A stretch of 38,371 nt of DNA from Desulfobacteraceae bacterium (GTDB lineage: Bacteria; Desulfobacterota; DSM-4660; Desulfatiglandales; Desulfatiglandaceae), in contig JADHXI010000011.1 in NCBI GenBank assembly GCA_016783065.1, forward strand, positions 1 through 38,371, written 5' to 3'. The first letter of the stretch is position 1. Each line of letters opens with the position of its first letter. Positions 6,883-15,785 of this stretch are shown piece by piece. The notes below the pieces were generated by a model. That model did no database searches, was not told the DNA's origin, and saw only the letters and a list, made by a program, of their open reading frames with translations. A program made the translations under genes and the position numbers.

Positions 6883-8535
6883 CTAATATTGGATAAACAC
6901 AAAGCCATTGTCTTCATCCCGGAAGGCAGGTTTCGGAAAGATGGCTTTGTATTTGGCGTAACGGGTGCTGTCCATGATGAGTGCAATTCTGTTTTTATCT
7001 GAATTCGTGCCGACCAGGTCCCGGACCTGATCAACGGTCAAAAGACGGCGATCTTCGGGTTTCTCATAGTCCATGCCATAGGCGAGCTCACCGCTCTTTT
7101 CGAGCAGGTAGATATCATTGCGCTTCAAAAACCAACAAACAGCGGAAACCGTGTGATTGTCAGAGACCAAAATGGTCTTGGGCGAGACCCTATGAGCATT
7201 GCGCGTGATAAGATTTTTAGGCGCCCGTTCCTCCAACACCTTTGCCGGCACGACAAATTGTGAGGTGAACATAAACAGTACCGGTGCCATGCAGTAAAGG
7301 GCGATTTTCTTCCAGGTACTCTGTGCCCTTGTGGCCCAGAGCAAAAACACTCCCCAGAAAAGAAAGCCGATGAGGGCGGCTGTCCATTTCCAGGCTTCCT
7401 CATGCCCGTAAGGGTTCAAAGCAGATAGATCAAACGTTTTCCCCAAAATCAATCCTACCGCTACAATCCCGATTATTGCCGCAAAACACACCGTCACAAC
7501 GTTGAACGCCTTTTGCTTTCCTTCTCGAAAATATTTTAGAAGCCCAACGGTTATGATAATGGCAACAGGCGGCATGCACGGCAAGATATATGCGATGAGT
7601 TTGCCGCTTGAGGCAGAAAAAAACAAAAATGGGAAGACGAACCAGCATATGGCGAAACGAATCAGCGGTTCTCCGGTGACCTTTTTCCATAGGCCGCAAA
7701 CTGCGGCGGGGAGGAGGGCCATCCATGGCAATGCCCCTCCCACGACGATTGGGATGAAATACCAAAAGGGTTTTGGGTGTTGTCCCTTGCCGGGAGAAAT
7801 GAACCGATTAATGTGCTCGGTCCAAAAGAAATAATTCCAGTAATCCCCCTCTCTCAGGTGAACCATGACGGCCCATGGCAAAACAACGACAATGGCTGCC
7901 AAGACCGGCAACCAGGCCCACTTCAACAGCTCCTTCCATCGGCCCTCCCATACGGTAAAAGGCAGGATCGCTATAGCGGGAACCAGAAAAGCCAGAAATC
8001 CCTTTACAAGAAATGCGAGGCCACAGGAGGCCCCAAAAAGCGTGAGGAAAAGCCCTTTTTTTCCAGGTTCAGAAGTCATGTGGAAAAAAAAGAAGAATAC
8101 CATGGCACATGTTAGAAACATGGAAAGCCCTGTGTCCAAGGTATTGATGGTGGCAATGGCAAAGACAAGTGGAAAGGTGAGAAATGCGGAAGCTGCAACA
8201 ATCCCCGAACAATGCCCTCCTCCGTACTTACTCGCCAACAAAAAGAGCATCAATGCTGAGATACCTGCTGAAATAGCTGATAGGAAACGAATGGCAAAGG
8301 CATTTTCACCGAAAAGTGTTATGCTTATGGCGTTGAGCCAATAGCCCAGCACCGGCTTTTCAAAATAGCGCAGCCCATTGAGGTGAGGTACGATCCAATC
8401 CCCTGAAATAATCATCTCTCTGGGGACTTCAGCGTAGCGGGTCTCATCGGGGATGGTGATGGGGCGGACGCCTAATGGCACCAGGTAGATCAGCGCAAAG
8501 AGCCCAATTACTGCTGCGATGGACGATTTCCCCAT
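6883..8535 (-). CDS. arnT: Undecaprenyl phosphate-alpha-L-Ara4N transferase ArnT (lipid A modification)
   Basis: 550 residues from the ATG at 8535, the same length as E. coli ArnT. The ORF track starts further upstream, inside arnD, which is unlikely. TIPDETRYAEVPREM (27-41) holds the acidic pair in the first periplasmic loop. GDWIVPHLNGLRYFEKPVLG (45-64) is the hallmark ArnT sequence for binding the undecaprenyl-phosphate donor. About a dozen membrane segments follow, then a periplasmic C-terminal domain. The enzyme moves Ara4N from undecaprenyl phosphate to lipid A phosphates on the outer face of the inner membrane, lowering negative charge and giving polymyxin resistance in other bacteria. 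Its start lies two bases after the arnD stop, so the two are translationally linked. It is the last gene of the operon. Confidence 0.92.
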   Translation of the reverse strand: MGKSSIAAVIGLFALIYLVPLGVRPITIPDETRYAEVPREMIISGDWIVPHLNGLRYFEKPVLGYWLNAISITLFGENAFAIRFLSAISAGISALMLFLLASKYGGGHCSGIVAASAFLTFPLVFAIATINTLDTGLSMFLTCAMVFFFFFHMTSEPGKKGLFLTLFGASCGLAFLVKGFLAFLVPAIAILPFTVWEGRWKELLKWAWLPVLAAIVVVLPWAVMVHLREGDYWNYFFWTEHINRFISPGKGQHPKPFWYFIPIVVGGALPWMALLPAAVCGLWKKVTGEPLIRFAICWFVFPFLFFSASSGKLIAYILPCMPPVAIIITVGLLKYFREGKQKAFNVVTVCFAAIIGIVAVGLILGKTFDLSALNPYGHEEAWKWTAALIGFLFWGVFLLWATRAQSTWKKIALYCMAPVLFMFTSQFVVPAKVLEERAPKNLITRNAHRVSPKTILVSDNHTVSAVCWFLKRNDIYLLEKSGELAYGMDYEKPEDRRLLTVDQVRDLVGTNSDKNRIALIMDSTRYAKYKAIFPKPAFRDEDNGFVFIQY

Positions 8536-8537
8536 GA

Positions 8538-9446
8538 TCAATGTCCCGGTGTTTGGGGTTCCGCAGGTCCCTGAAAAGCGACCCACCCCTCTCGCCCCAG
8601 AATCTGCTCTCTGACAATGTTTGATGAGCCTATTCGGGAAGTATCTTTGAGGATTGTCCCCAATGGCACCATGGAAGCCCCCCGTGATCGTGTGGTTGTC
8701 ACAAAGCGTTCAAACATTTCTGTGAGGGCAATGCCTTCAACCTCGGCATGGATGGTGAGGATATTCAGCCCATCAGGCTTGAGTTGGGAAATGAGGTAGT
8801 CGTTATAGTTACAATTGTTGATCCCTTTTCGACCGATCACCTCGTCATAGGTAGGAAGGGTGACAGGAATCTGGGGTTGGGATAGTTTTCTTCCACGGAC
8901 AACGGGGTAAAATATGTCTTCCCCTCTGCAATCACTGTTAAAGGCAAATGGAAAATTCCCCTTTTCAAGGAGTACTAACTCGTTGCATTTCCACCCTGGG
9001 GAGGCCGAACAGACCGGTGTTTTGCCGATGATCTCCTTTAGGAGTTCTACGGCTTTGCCGATCTCCCCATATATGGTATGGGCGTCCATGGACCCGATAT
9101 TGGTCTGCCATGCGTGATGGTCCCACGCATGGACGCCCACCTCGTGCCCCTCGCGAGCAGCTGAAGATATTATGGGTCCTAGGGTTTTGCCTATGATGGG
9201 TCCTTGCCGGAATGTGCCCCTGAATAGTATGTCCCAGCCATATAGGCCAGGTGCCCGGGTCCTCAACATCTTCCAGAAAAAGGAGGGCCGGATCATGCGC
9301 CAGATATGCCGGCCCATGTTGTCTGGACCGACGGAAAAAAAGAAGGAGGCCTTTATGGAATAAGCGGCCAACAGCTCACACAGTTTCGGGACGCCGTATC
9401 TGGTTCCCCTGAAGCTATCCACATCGATCCTGAGGCCTATTTCCAT
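8538..9446 (-). CDS. arnD: 4-deoxy-4-formamido-L-arabinose-phosphoundecaprenol deformylase ArnD
   Basis: 302 residues, matching the family length of about 300. It opens with MEIGLRIDVDSFRGTRYGVP. The metal-binding Asp pair of the polysaccharide deacetylase (NodB) fold is in RIDVDS. EGHEVGVHAWDHHAWQ carries the two His ligands, and SPGWKCNE follows in the catalytic core. It removes the formyl group from undecaprenyl-phosphate-Ara4FN, driving the pathway forward. The ATG at 9446 is preceded by TTTGGAG. A gap of 97 bases separates it from arnA, the largest gap in the operon, with no terminator seen. The context (arnA upstream, arnT downstream) makes the call secure. Confidence 0.93.
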   Translation of the reverse strand: MEIGLRIDVDSFRGTRYGVPKLCELLAAYSIKASFFFSVGPDNMGRHIWRMIRPSFFWKMLRTRAPGLYGWDILFRGTFRQGPIIGKTLGPIISSAAREGHEVGVHAWDHHAWQTNIGSMDAHTIYGEIGKAVELLKEIIGKTPVCSASPGWKCNELVLLEKGNFPFAFNSDCRGEDIFYPVVRGRKLSQPQIPVTLPTYDEVIGRKGINNCNYNDYLISQLKPDGLNILTIHAEVEGIALTEMFERFVTTTRSRGASMVPLGTILKDTSRIGSSNIVREQILGREGWVAFQGPAEPQTPGH

Positions 9447-9543
9447 ATTACTCCAAATAGGTCACCACACCTTTACGTAAGCTCTCAGCAAACCCAGGCA
9501 GCGTGGGGTTCGCCCGCAAATTCCCCTGCTATCTACCCTGGAG

Positions 9544-11544
9544 TTATTGAAAAATTGTGAACTCTTCACACGTCAGGGCCTCCCGAAGGAAGAAATCCAG
9601 GGTCTGTTCTACCGACTGTTCAAGCCCCACAACGGGCGCCCAGCCCAACAGACGCCTTGCATTGCGGATGCTGGGTTTCCTGCGATCGATGTCCTGGTAT
9701 CCGGCACCATAGTAAGTGCGGCTTTCTATCTGGCGAAATCCTGCAAATGGGGGGAAACTTGATTTTAGGGGATGCTCTTGAAACCTTGCCACCAAAAGTT
9801 CGGCCAATTCCTTGATGCTGGCCTCGTTGTCGGGATTGCCGATGTTGATTATTCGACCATTGCAGATACCGTCTCTGTTCTCAATGATCCTGTAAAGACA
9901 CTCAACTCCGTCCGAGACATCTGTGAAACAACGCCTCTGGTTTCCGGAGTCTATGAGTTGAATCGGAGTGCCCTCCACAAGGTTCAGGATCAGTTGGGTG
10001 ATTGCGCGTGAACTCCCGATGCGCGCAGAGGTGAGGCTGTCGAGCCTCGGCCCAATCCAGTTGAAGGGCCGAAAAAGCGTAAACTCCAATCCTTCCTGTT
10101 CGCCATAGGCCCAAATGACTCTGTCCAGGAGCTGTTTTGAGCAGGAATAAATCCACCGTTGCTTCCGTATGGGGCCCAACACCAAATTGGAAGAGTCTTC
10201 ATCAAACTCCTCGTCATCGCTCATTCCGTATACCTCGGAGCTGGAAGGAAAAACGATCCGTTTATTGTATTTGAGACAATACCGCACGACCCGCAGGTTT
10301 TCCTCAAAATCGAGTTCAAAGACCCGGATGGGGTTTCGAGTATATTCGATGGGTGTGGCAATGGCGACCAGGGGGATCACGATGTCGCATTTTGTGATGT
10401 GATATTCTATCCATTCGCGATGAATGGAGATATCACCTTCATCAAAATAGAACCCGGGTCTGTCCAAGAGTCGTTTAATACAGTTTGACCTGAGGTCCAT
10501 GCCGTGAACTTCATATTTACCGCTTTGGAGGAGCCGTTCGCTGAGGGCATTGCCTATGAAACCGTCAACACCCAAGATAAGGACTCTTTTCTTCCTCACC
10601 GCTTCCACCTGGCTTGTTATACAGGGTCCAAACTTCATGCCCTCAATGAGGCTGAGGTCATGGGCAAGCTGGGTCCCGCTCATATACACCCCATCCTCGG
10701 GCTGGCCGAAGTCGATCCGTACTGCTCCTTCCCCGCAGGCGATCACAAGGGGATCGGTGGTGACAATGGTTCCGGGGCTTTGAGTCCGGCCGTATTCAGG
10801 CACATCTGTAACCTTCCAGAAAAGGCATTTCCTCTCTCCCACGTGACTCAAGGCCCCTGGATATGGGTGTGAAACCGCCCTGACCAGATCCCTCACTTCC
10901 TTTGAAGTTCCAGCCCAGTCTATTTCTCCATCTTTGGGACGTCGTCCACCGTAATATGTGGCCCTGGAGTGATCTTGAGGAATACGAGACGCAGTCTCAT
11001 TTAAGATTTGAGGGAGGGTCTCGTCAAGCATCTCGAGAGATGCCCCTGTCATTTTTTCGTGAAGTGTCTTGGCTGTATCATCTTCAGAAATGATGATCGT
11101 TTTTTGGGAAACGATATCTCCGGCATCGGGCCTCGGTGTCATGTGGTGCAAGGTAACGCCTGTTTCCTTTTCACCCTTTACCAGGACCCAATTGATGGGG
11201 CATCTTCCCCGGTATCTGGGCAAGAGGGATCCGTGGAGGTTAAGGCACCCTGAAGGAGGGATCTCCAATATAGGTGCTCTCACGATATTACGGTAGTAAA
11301 AAGAGAAGATGATATCGGGTCCAAGTTCTTTTATCTTATGAACCCACATGGGATGGTTGATATCATCGGGCGCATAGACTGGAATATTACATGATGCGGC
11401 AAGCTCTGCGACAGAATCAAACCAGATGGTCTCCTGCGGATCGTCCTTGTGCGTGAACACAGCGCTGATTTCAAATCCGTGCCGCAACAATGCCTCTATG
11501 CCGACACAACCGATATTGTGATAGGCCAAGACTATGGTTTTCAT
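9544..11544 (-). CDS. arnA: Bifunctional UDP-glucuronate decarboxylase / UDP-Ara4N formyltransferase ArnA
   Basis: 666 residues against 660 in E. coli, so both domains are complete. The N-terminal formyltransferase has [20 protein letters not shown], with Asn102 and His104, and Asp140 at RPDAGDI, at the same numbering as the E. coli catalytic residues. The C-terminal short-chain dehydrogenase domain has [11 protein letters not shown] (NAD loop, near 321-331), [10 protein letters not shown] (Ser436/Glu437) and [11 protein letters not shown] (Tyr466, Lys470). It oxidises and decarboxylates UDP-glucuronate to the 4-keto pentose and later N-formylates UDP-Ara4N. It follows arnC by 14 bases with GAGGAT ahead of its ATG. 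UDP-glucose dehydrogenase, which supplies UDP-glucuronate, is not in the window. Confidence 0.95.
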   Translation of the reverse strand: MKTIVLAYHNIGCVGIEALLRHGFEISAVFTHKDDPQETIWFDSVAELAASCNIPVYAPDDINHPMWVHKIKELGPDIIFSFYYRNIVRAPILEIPPSGCLNLHGSLLPRYRGRCPINWVLVKGEKETGVTLHHMTPRPDAGDIVSQKTIIISEDDTAKTLHEKMTGASLEMLDETLPQILNETASRIPQDHSRATYYGGRRPKDGEIDWAGTSKEVRDLVRAVSHPYPGALSHVGERKCLFWKVTDVPEYGRTQSPGTIVTTDPLVIACGEGAVRIDFGQPEDGVYMSGTQLAHDLSLIEGMKFGPCITSQVEAVRKKRVLILGVDGFIGNALSERLLQSGKYEVHGMDLRSNCIKRLLDRPGFYFDEGDISIHREWIEYHITKCDIVIPLVAIATPIEYTRNPIRVFELDFEENLRVVRYCLKYNKRIVFPSSSEVYGMSDDEEFDEDSSNLVLGPIRKQRWIYSCSKQLLDRVIWAYGEQEGLEFTLFRPFNWIGPRLDSLTSARIGSSRAITQLILNLVEGTPIQLIDSGNQRRCFTDVSDGVECLYRIIENRDGICNGRIINIGNPDNEASIKELAELLVARFQEHPLKSSFPPFAGFRQIESRTYYGAGYQDIDRRKPSIRNARRLLGWAPVVGLEQSVEQTLDFFLREALTCEEFTIFQ

Positions 11545-11558
11545 TCGGGTATCCTCAA

Positions 11559-12617
11559 CTAACTACTTTCTTCTTGATCGCTTCTTCCCACAATACGTTC
11601 CACAAAAAATCGGGGCCGTGCCCTGACATCATGGTAGATGCGGCCGATATACTCCCCCAGGAGACCCAGCCCCAGGAATTGTGCGCCTATAAAGATAAAA
11701 AGGATGGCAAAGAGGGTGAACACTCCCTCTGCTGCCCATTCAGGGCCATAAATCAATCTCATTACGAAGAGAAAAATCCCGAAGCCTATTCCAAGGACAG
11801 ATATGATTCCTCCAAGCACACTCAGGAGGCGTACCGGAAAGGTCGTCATACTGGTCAAAAGGTCAAACTGCAGGTTAATCAACTTCCACAGCCCATATCT
11901 AGAATCGCCAGAGGAACGTTCTTCATGGCGTACATCGATTTCGGTCGTGTTTCGAGCAAAGGTGTTGGCGAGTATGGGGATAAAGGTGCTGCGTTCGTTA
12001 CATTCAAGCATGGCCGCTACTATATGGCGGCGATAGGCCCTCAGCATGCAGCCGTAGTCATGCATCTGTACTCCCGTGGATTTCTGCACGGCTTTATTGA
12101 CCATAGTGGAAGCGACCCTTCGGAAAAGGCTGTCGTGTCTGGGTACCCTGACGCTGCCAACCACATCAAATCCTTCCTCTGCCTTCCGGATCAGTCTCGG
12201 AATCTCCTCGGGCGGGTTCTGGAGGTCGGCATCCAGGGTAACGATAATGTCACCTCTCGACTCCCCAAAGCCGGCCATAACCGCTGCATGCTGCCCGTAA
12301 TTTCTGTTCAAGAATATCCCGATTACCCGGTCAGGGCTCCCTCCTGCAGCATGGGTGATGATCTCTCGAGATCTGTCAGTGCTACCGTCATCAACAAGGA
12401 TGATCTCGTATGCATTGCCAAGGGTGGCACAGGCATCCAAACAACGCCGTATGAACTCCTCCAGATTTTGCCCTTCATTGTATACGGGAATGACCACCGA
12501 TATGAGGGATTTGGGAATTCGGAATTCGGAATTCGGGTTTTCGATTGCGGATCTCGGATCTCTGTCCTCTGTCCTCTGACCTCTGATTTCTGACCTCTGA
12601 TCTTTTTCGGGTGTCAT
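11559..12617 (-). CDS. arnC: Undecaprenyl-phosphate Ara4FN transferase ArnC, with repeat-encoded N-terminal extension
   Basis: 352 residues, about 30 longer than E. coli ArnC. The GT2 domain starts at [20 protein letters not shown] (near 40) and has [39 protein letters not shown] and [18 protein letters not shown], all strongly ArnC-like. Two C-terminal membrane segments and [17 protein letters not shown] follow. It transfers formylated Ara4N to undecaprenyl phosphate on the cytoplasmic face. The ATG overlaps the arnB stop as ATGA. The first ~37 residues ([20 protein letters not shown]...) are encoded by heptamer-like DNA repeats and look unlike any ArnC. The only other in-frame start I see is a GTG inside the conserved strand, so the extension is probably translated. 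Confidence 0.93.
   Translation of the reverse strand: MTPEKDQRSEIRGQRTEDRDPRSAIENPNSEFRIPKSLISVVIPVYNEGQNLEEFIRRCLDACATLGNAYEIILVDDGSTDRSREIITHAAGGSPDRVIGIFLNRNYGQHAAVMAGFGESRGDIIVTLDADLQNPPEEIPRLIRKAEEGFDVVGSVRVPRHDSLFRRVASTMVNKAVQKSTGVQMHDYGCMLRAYRRHIVAAMLECNERSTFIPILANTFARNTTEIDVRHEERSSGDSRYGLWKLINLQFDLLTSMTTFPVRLLSVLGGIISVLGIGFGIFLFVMRLIYGPEWAAEGVFTLFAILFIFIGAQFLGLGLLGEYIGRIYHDVRARPRFFVERIVGRSDQEESS
12512..12608. repeat. Degenerate heptamer repeats inside the 5' end of arnC
   Basis: On the plus strand, GGAATTCGGAATTCGGAATT is followed by GGATCTCGGATCTC and then CTCTGTCCTCTGTCCTCTGA-type units, with a period near seven. It falls entirely in the codons for the arnC N-terminal extension and keeps the frame open. 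The pattern is unlike the surrounding coding DNA and looks like an inserted or expanded short repeat. Confidence 0.75.
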
Positions 12618-13792
12618 CGTCTGGATCTTTCCCTTTGGGCCGACCTTGTCAGCACCTTCTTTATTACCTCTATTACGTCATCCACATCCTCGGGGGTCAT
12701 ATCAGGGAACAGGGGGAGGGAACATATACGATCGGAATTCCATTCTGTATTGGGCAGCATACCGTAGCGGGTGCCCATTGATTCCGTGTAATACTTCTGC
12801 AAGTGGACGGCACGGAAATGGAGCCCAGTGCCAATATTTCTCTTTTTGACCTGGTGCATAAAATCATCTCGACCGAGGCCAGTCCTATCTATATCCAGTC
12901 GCACAATGAATAGATGCCAGGCGTGCCTGGTGGTATGAGGTGGATCGGAAAGGGGGATTATTTCGTCGATCTCAGAGAGGCGGTCTCGGTATTTCATTGC
13001 CAGTTCGGCCCTCTTTTTGTTCAATTCATTGATACGGCCCAGCTGACTGAGTCCAAGAGCGGCCGCGATGTCTGTCATGTTGTATTTGTACCCCGGCTCC
13101 AGGACCTGGGCCTGGGGAGAACGCCCTTGTGTCTGCCGGTCATAGGCATCCACGCCAAGCCCATGAAATTTCAATCTCTTAATATGCTCAAGGAGGTCCT
13201 CATCATCAGAGCAGAACATGCCCCCTTCACCCGTGGTGATGTTTTTTATGGGGTGAAAGGAGAAGATGGAGCTACCCTCTTTGCCTACAGGTCGGCCCAA
13301 ATAGTGCGTACCCAGGGCGTGGGCTGTGTCTTCAATCACCGGGACCCCCTTTTGATCGGCCATTTTACGGATGGGGTCCATATGGACCGAGGCCCCGGCA
13401 AAGTGCACGGGAACAATCAGCCTTGTCTTGGAGGAAAGGCATTTTTCCACAGCATCAGAGGAGACCATCAAGGTGTCCTTCTCGATATCAACAAAGACCG
13501 GAGTGGCCCCAACCAGTACGATATGGTTCACGGTGGAGACCCAGGTCATGGAAGGCGTAATGACTTCGTCCCCTGGTCCGATCCCGAGTGCCTTGAGGAC
13601 CAGGTGCATTCCAGCCGTGGCCGAAGAAAGTGCAACGGCTCCGCCACAGCCGATGTACCGACAGAATTCTTGTTCAAACCTGGCAGTGTTTTGTCCGGCA
13701 GTGATCCATCCTGACCGAAGGACGCGGCCGACAGCCGCGATATCCTCCTCTGTTATGGATGGACGTGAAAACGGCAGGAATTGATTTCTCAC
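12614..13792 (-). CDS. arnB: UDP-Ara4O aminotransferase ArnB (PLP-dependent)
   Basis: 392 residues from a GTG at 13792. The ORF track extends to 13993, but that stretch overlaps arnE and is not protein-like. The GTG overlaps the arnE stop in TAGTG and has GGAG upstream. [20 protein letters not shown] opens the DegT/DnrJ/EryC1/StrS aminotransferase fold. [11 protein letters not shown] holds the PLP-binding Asp, and [16 protein letters not shown] contains the Schiff-base Lys (about 183). It transfers an amino group from glutamate to the UDP-4-keto pentose made by ArnA, giving UDP-Ara4N. The stop overlaps the arnC start (ATGA), a sign of coupled translation. Confidence 0.93.
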   Translation of the reverse strand: MRNQFLPFSRPSITEEDIAAVGRVLRSGWITAGQNTARFEQEFCRYIGCGGAVALSSATAGMHLVLKALGIGPGDEVITPSMTWVSTVNHIVLVGATPVFVDIEKDTLMVSSDAVEKCLSSKTRLIVPVHFAGASVHMDPIRKMADQKGVPVIEDTAHALGTHYLGRPVGKEGSSIFSFHPIKNITTGEGGMFCSDDEDLLEHIKRLKFHGLGVDAYDRQTQGRSPQAQVLEPGYKYNMTDIAAALGLSQLGRINELNKKRAELAMKYRDRLSEIDEIIPLSDPPHTTRHAWHLFIVRLDIDRTGLGRDDFMHQVKKRNIGTGLHFRAVHLQKYYTESMGTRYGMLPNTEWNSDRICSLPLFPDMTPEDVDDVIEVIKKVLTRSAQRERSRR

Positions 13793-14163
13793 TAGGCGCT
13801 CCGAGTAATAAGATAGACTCCCACGCAGATTACAAGGATCCCGGCCCACCGAACAGGCCCCAAGGTCTCGCCGAAGAAGATTTGGCCTGCAAAGGCCGTC
13901 GCGATGTAACCGACGCTCAGGAGAGGGTAGGCATAGCTCACATCCACCCTGGACAGGGCCATGAGCCAGACAATTACGCTGATTACATAACAAAGCAGCC
14001 CTGCCAGCACAAAGGGGCTGAGGGCCACCTTCGTCCCGATGGGCAATATGTTTTCGAAGGAAAAGGCAAAGTGTCCTACAGTGCGCATGCCCTGTTTGAG
14101 TGAAAGTTGGGCAAATGCGTTTAAAAACACTCCCAAAAGGATCAGGGGCAGGTATTGATTCAT
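13792..14163 (-). CDS. arnE: ArnE-like Ara4N-phosphoundecaprenol flippase subunit (EamA/SMR family)
   Basis: 123 residues with four membrane segments: YLPLILLGVFLNAFAQLSLK, then FVLAGLLCYVISVIVWLMAL, VSYAYPLLSVGYIATAFAGQ and AGILVICVGVYLITRS. This is the small multidrug resistance/EamA half-size fold of ArnE and ArnF, and 'LSLKQGM' and 'ALSRVDVSYAYPLLS' are typical. E. coli uses two subunits, ArnE (111 aa) and ArnF (128 aa). Only one is present here, so it may work as a homodimer or have a partner elsewhere. It would move undecaprenyl-phosphate-Ara4N to the periplasmic face for ArnT. It is the first gene of the operon, with AAGGACG ahead of its ATG. The E versus F label is arbitrary. Confidence 0.82.
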   Translation of the reverse strand: MNQYLPLILLGVFLNAFAQLSLKQGMRTVGHFAFSFENILPIGTKVALSPFVLAGLLCYVISVIVWLMALSRVDVSYAYPLLSVGYIATAFAGQIFFGETLGPVRWAGILVICVGVYLITRSA

Positions 14164-14201
14164 GGCCTTACGTCCTTAAAAAGATAAGATTAGCTCACTA
14201 A

Positions 14202-14380
14202 GGGCTTACGCAAGAATAACTTCACATTTTCGCATCCCATCTTCAGGTTATCTTCGGCGGCGCCTCAATCGCAAAACCCTCAAAATAGTACTACTATTTC
14301 TGTGGTTTTGCTCAATCGGTGCAGCCAAATCTGACCCAAATCTGGGCGCCAATTCTGCGAAGTCATTTTTGCGCAAGCCC
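14202..14380. mobile_element. MITE-like fold-back element with terminal inverted repeats
   Basis: The ends are GGGCTTACGCAAGAATAACT... and the reverse complement of ...CATTTTTGCGCAAGCCC, matching at most positions over about 22 bases. Both ends are flanked by TAA, consistent with a 2-3 base target duplication (TA or TAA). The centre is a second palindrome: CAAAACC..CAAAATAGTA-C-TACTATTTC..GGTTTTG. No ORF fits inside the 179 bases, so any movement would need a transposase in trans. It lies just upstream of arnE and may separate that operon from the GT2 gene or carry part of its promoter. Confidence 0.7.
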
Positions 14381-14468
14381 TAAACCGGGCAAGAAAACAT
14401 TTGGCCGATGGGCTGAAGACCGATATTATTACAGTTGCAGGGCTAGTCAAGAACTTCCTTGGGGCCTA

Positions 14469-14690
14469 TGGACCACCATGACCTTTTTTGTCGACCCATA
14501 ACCGCTCATACACCTCTGCCACCTGTTCGGCGGTCACATCCCATGTGTACCGGAGTGCCACCTGCTTGGCTTGCTGCCCCATGCGTATCCTATTTTCTTT
14601 TTTCATTAGAAATGATAGCTTTCCCAAAGATCACTGGCAGCCGGATTTTCTCCAAGTAAAAAGCCATGAGAATTGAGATATATCGCGATT
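14469..14690 (-). pseudogene. C-terminal remnant of a GT4 glycosyltransferase
   Basis: The minus strand reads HGFLLGENPAASDL in one frame, then, after an indel, SLGKLSFLMKKENRIRMGQQ and AKQVALRYTWDVTAEQVAEV ending at YERLWVDKKGHGGP. This is the last ~65 residues of a GT4 protein, from the donor-loop region to the terminal helix. The N-terminal 300 residues are absent and the frame is broken near 14630. It begins directly after the stop of the GT2 gene at 14698 and ends before the MITE-like element. The ORF track does not list it on this strand. Confidence 0.72.
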
Positions 14691-14697
14691 CTGCCTT

Positions 14698-15558
14698 TTA
14701 AGGGCCGAAGGTCTTCAAAGCAACCCTATATTTCTCCAACTTTTTGACGCAGCCTTCTCTGTTAGCGCTAAAGGGAAACGTGAGTCTTAATGTAACCAGT
14801 CTCCAAAGGGCCTGGACAACGTTGGCCCTCCTTATGGCCCGGATGGTCCTTTTGGTATAGTGTTTTCTGTAAAAGACAAGCTCTGCCTCAAATTTCTTTT
14901 TCCATATCTCCCCTGGAAGGTTGTCTCGCTCACTTTGTCCTCCCCAATGTATTACAATCGCCTCCGGGATGTGGCCGATAGTCCATCCCGCCTTCCTTAT
15001 CCTCAGACAGAGGTCTTGCTCCTCCCCATAAAGGAGAAACCTTTCGTCAAAGCCCCCCAGATCTTCAATAAGCCCTGCCCGCGCAATCATTGAGGCACCC
15101 AAGACCCAGGCGATGTCCCCCTCCAGGCCTTTCAATTCCTCTCTGGCGTATTTTTGACCCGGATAGCGAGTCTCCACCGAGGATTGGGGTGATCCATCCG
15201 GGTTGACAACTCGAGTTCCGCCAAGACCCACTTCGGGATGAGCGTCCATGAATCGTATCATGGCTGCAAGCGCACCCTGCTGGACCTCGGTGTCAGGATT
15301 TAGAAAATAGATATATTCCGATTTGCAGAATTTTAATACCTGATTGTTTCCACGAGCAAACCCAAGGTTTTGTTTGTTGGCTATCAACTCTACCCGTGGA
15401 AACCCATTCCTTACCACCTCTAGGCCGTTATCATTGGAGGCATTATCAACAACAATAACTTTGAGGTTGACATCCTCTTGGGCAGAGAGGGCATTCAGGC
15501 ATCTTTTGATAAAAGAGGCGGTGTTGTAATTGACAATAATGACTGAAAGATCACACAT
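14698..15558 (-). CDS. Rhamnosyltransferase-like family 2 glycosyltransferase
   Basis: 286 residues. The GT-A fold begins LSVIIVNYNTASFIKRCLNA, followed by VVDNASNDNG. YFLNPDTEV supplies the DxD-type site, WVLGASMIARAGLIEDLGGF the acceptor region, and LYGEEQDLCLRIRKAGW the EEQDL acidic motif. This is the WbbL/RfbF-type subfamily that adds rhamnose or similar sugars during O-antigen or core assembly. The C-terminus is basic and amphipathic (TKRTIRAIRRANVVQALWRL), fitting membrane attachment. It lies upstream of a GT4 remnant on the same strand, so it was probably once part of a longer glycan operon. The donor sugar is unknown. Confidence 0.82.
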   Translation of the reverse strand: MCDLSVIIVNYNTASFIKRCLNALSAQEDVNLKVIVVDNASNDNGLEVVRNGFPRVELIANKQNLGFARGNNQVLKFCKSEYIYFLNPDTEVQQGALAAMIRFMDAHPEVGLGGTRVVNPDGSPQSSVETRYPGQKYAREELKGLEGDIAWVLGASMIARAGLIEDLGGFDERFLLYGEEQDLCLRIRKAGWTIGHIPEAIVIHWGGQSERDNLPGEIWKKKFEAELVFYRKHYTKRTIRAIRRANVVQALWRLVTLRLTFPFSANREGCVKKLEKYRVALKTFGP

Positions 15559-15785
15559 ATCTTGTTGTTCTTGAGTTCGACATCATCTCCCATAGGTTCT
15601 TTACGGAAGTGAGAATCCTGATGATTCCGGCAGAGAGACTGTAATCCTTTAAGGGCTGTAGGTCAAGCAATGGCCGGGTCCATATGGCTGAAAGCGCTTG
15701 TATCATAAGGCCTTTTCCTTTATAGAATGGGAGGGCCACGGGTATGGGGAAGCAAGACCAAGGCATAAGAAGTTAGGAAAAGACA
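15559..15785. other. Divergent intergenic region with a doubtful 71-codon ORF
   Basis: This lies between the minus-strand GT2 gene and the plus-strand ArnT-like gene. A minus-strand ORF (15551-15766, TTG start) overlaps the GT2 start by eight bases and reads IQALSAIWTRPLLDLQPLKD. I recognise no family in it. It may be the remnant of an upstream gene. The region should carry promoters for both directions, but none is convincing. Confidence 0.4.

Noticed and set aside
11490-12593. 367-codon plus-strand ORF
   Set aside because: Antisense shadow of arnC; the translated product shows no family features while the minus frame is unmistakable ArnC.
12914-13714. 266-codon plus-strand ORF
   Set aside because: Shadow of arnB on the opposite strand; rich in His/Gly/Asp without domain signs.
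13793-13993. Upstream extension of arnB in the ORF track
   Set aside because: It overlaps arnE in another frame and reads as Cys/Arg-rich noise; the GTG at 13792 with GGAG fits the ArnB N-terminus.
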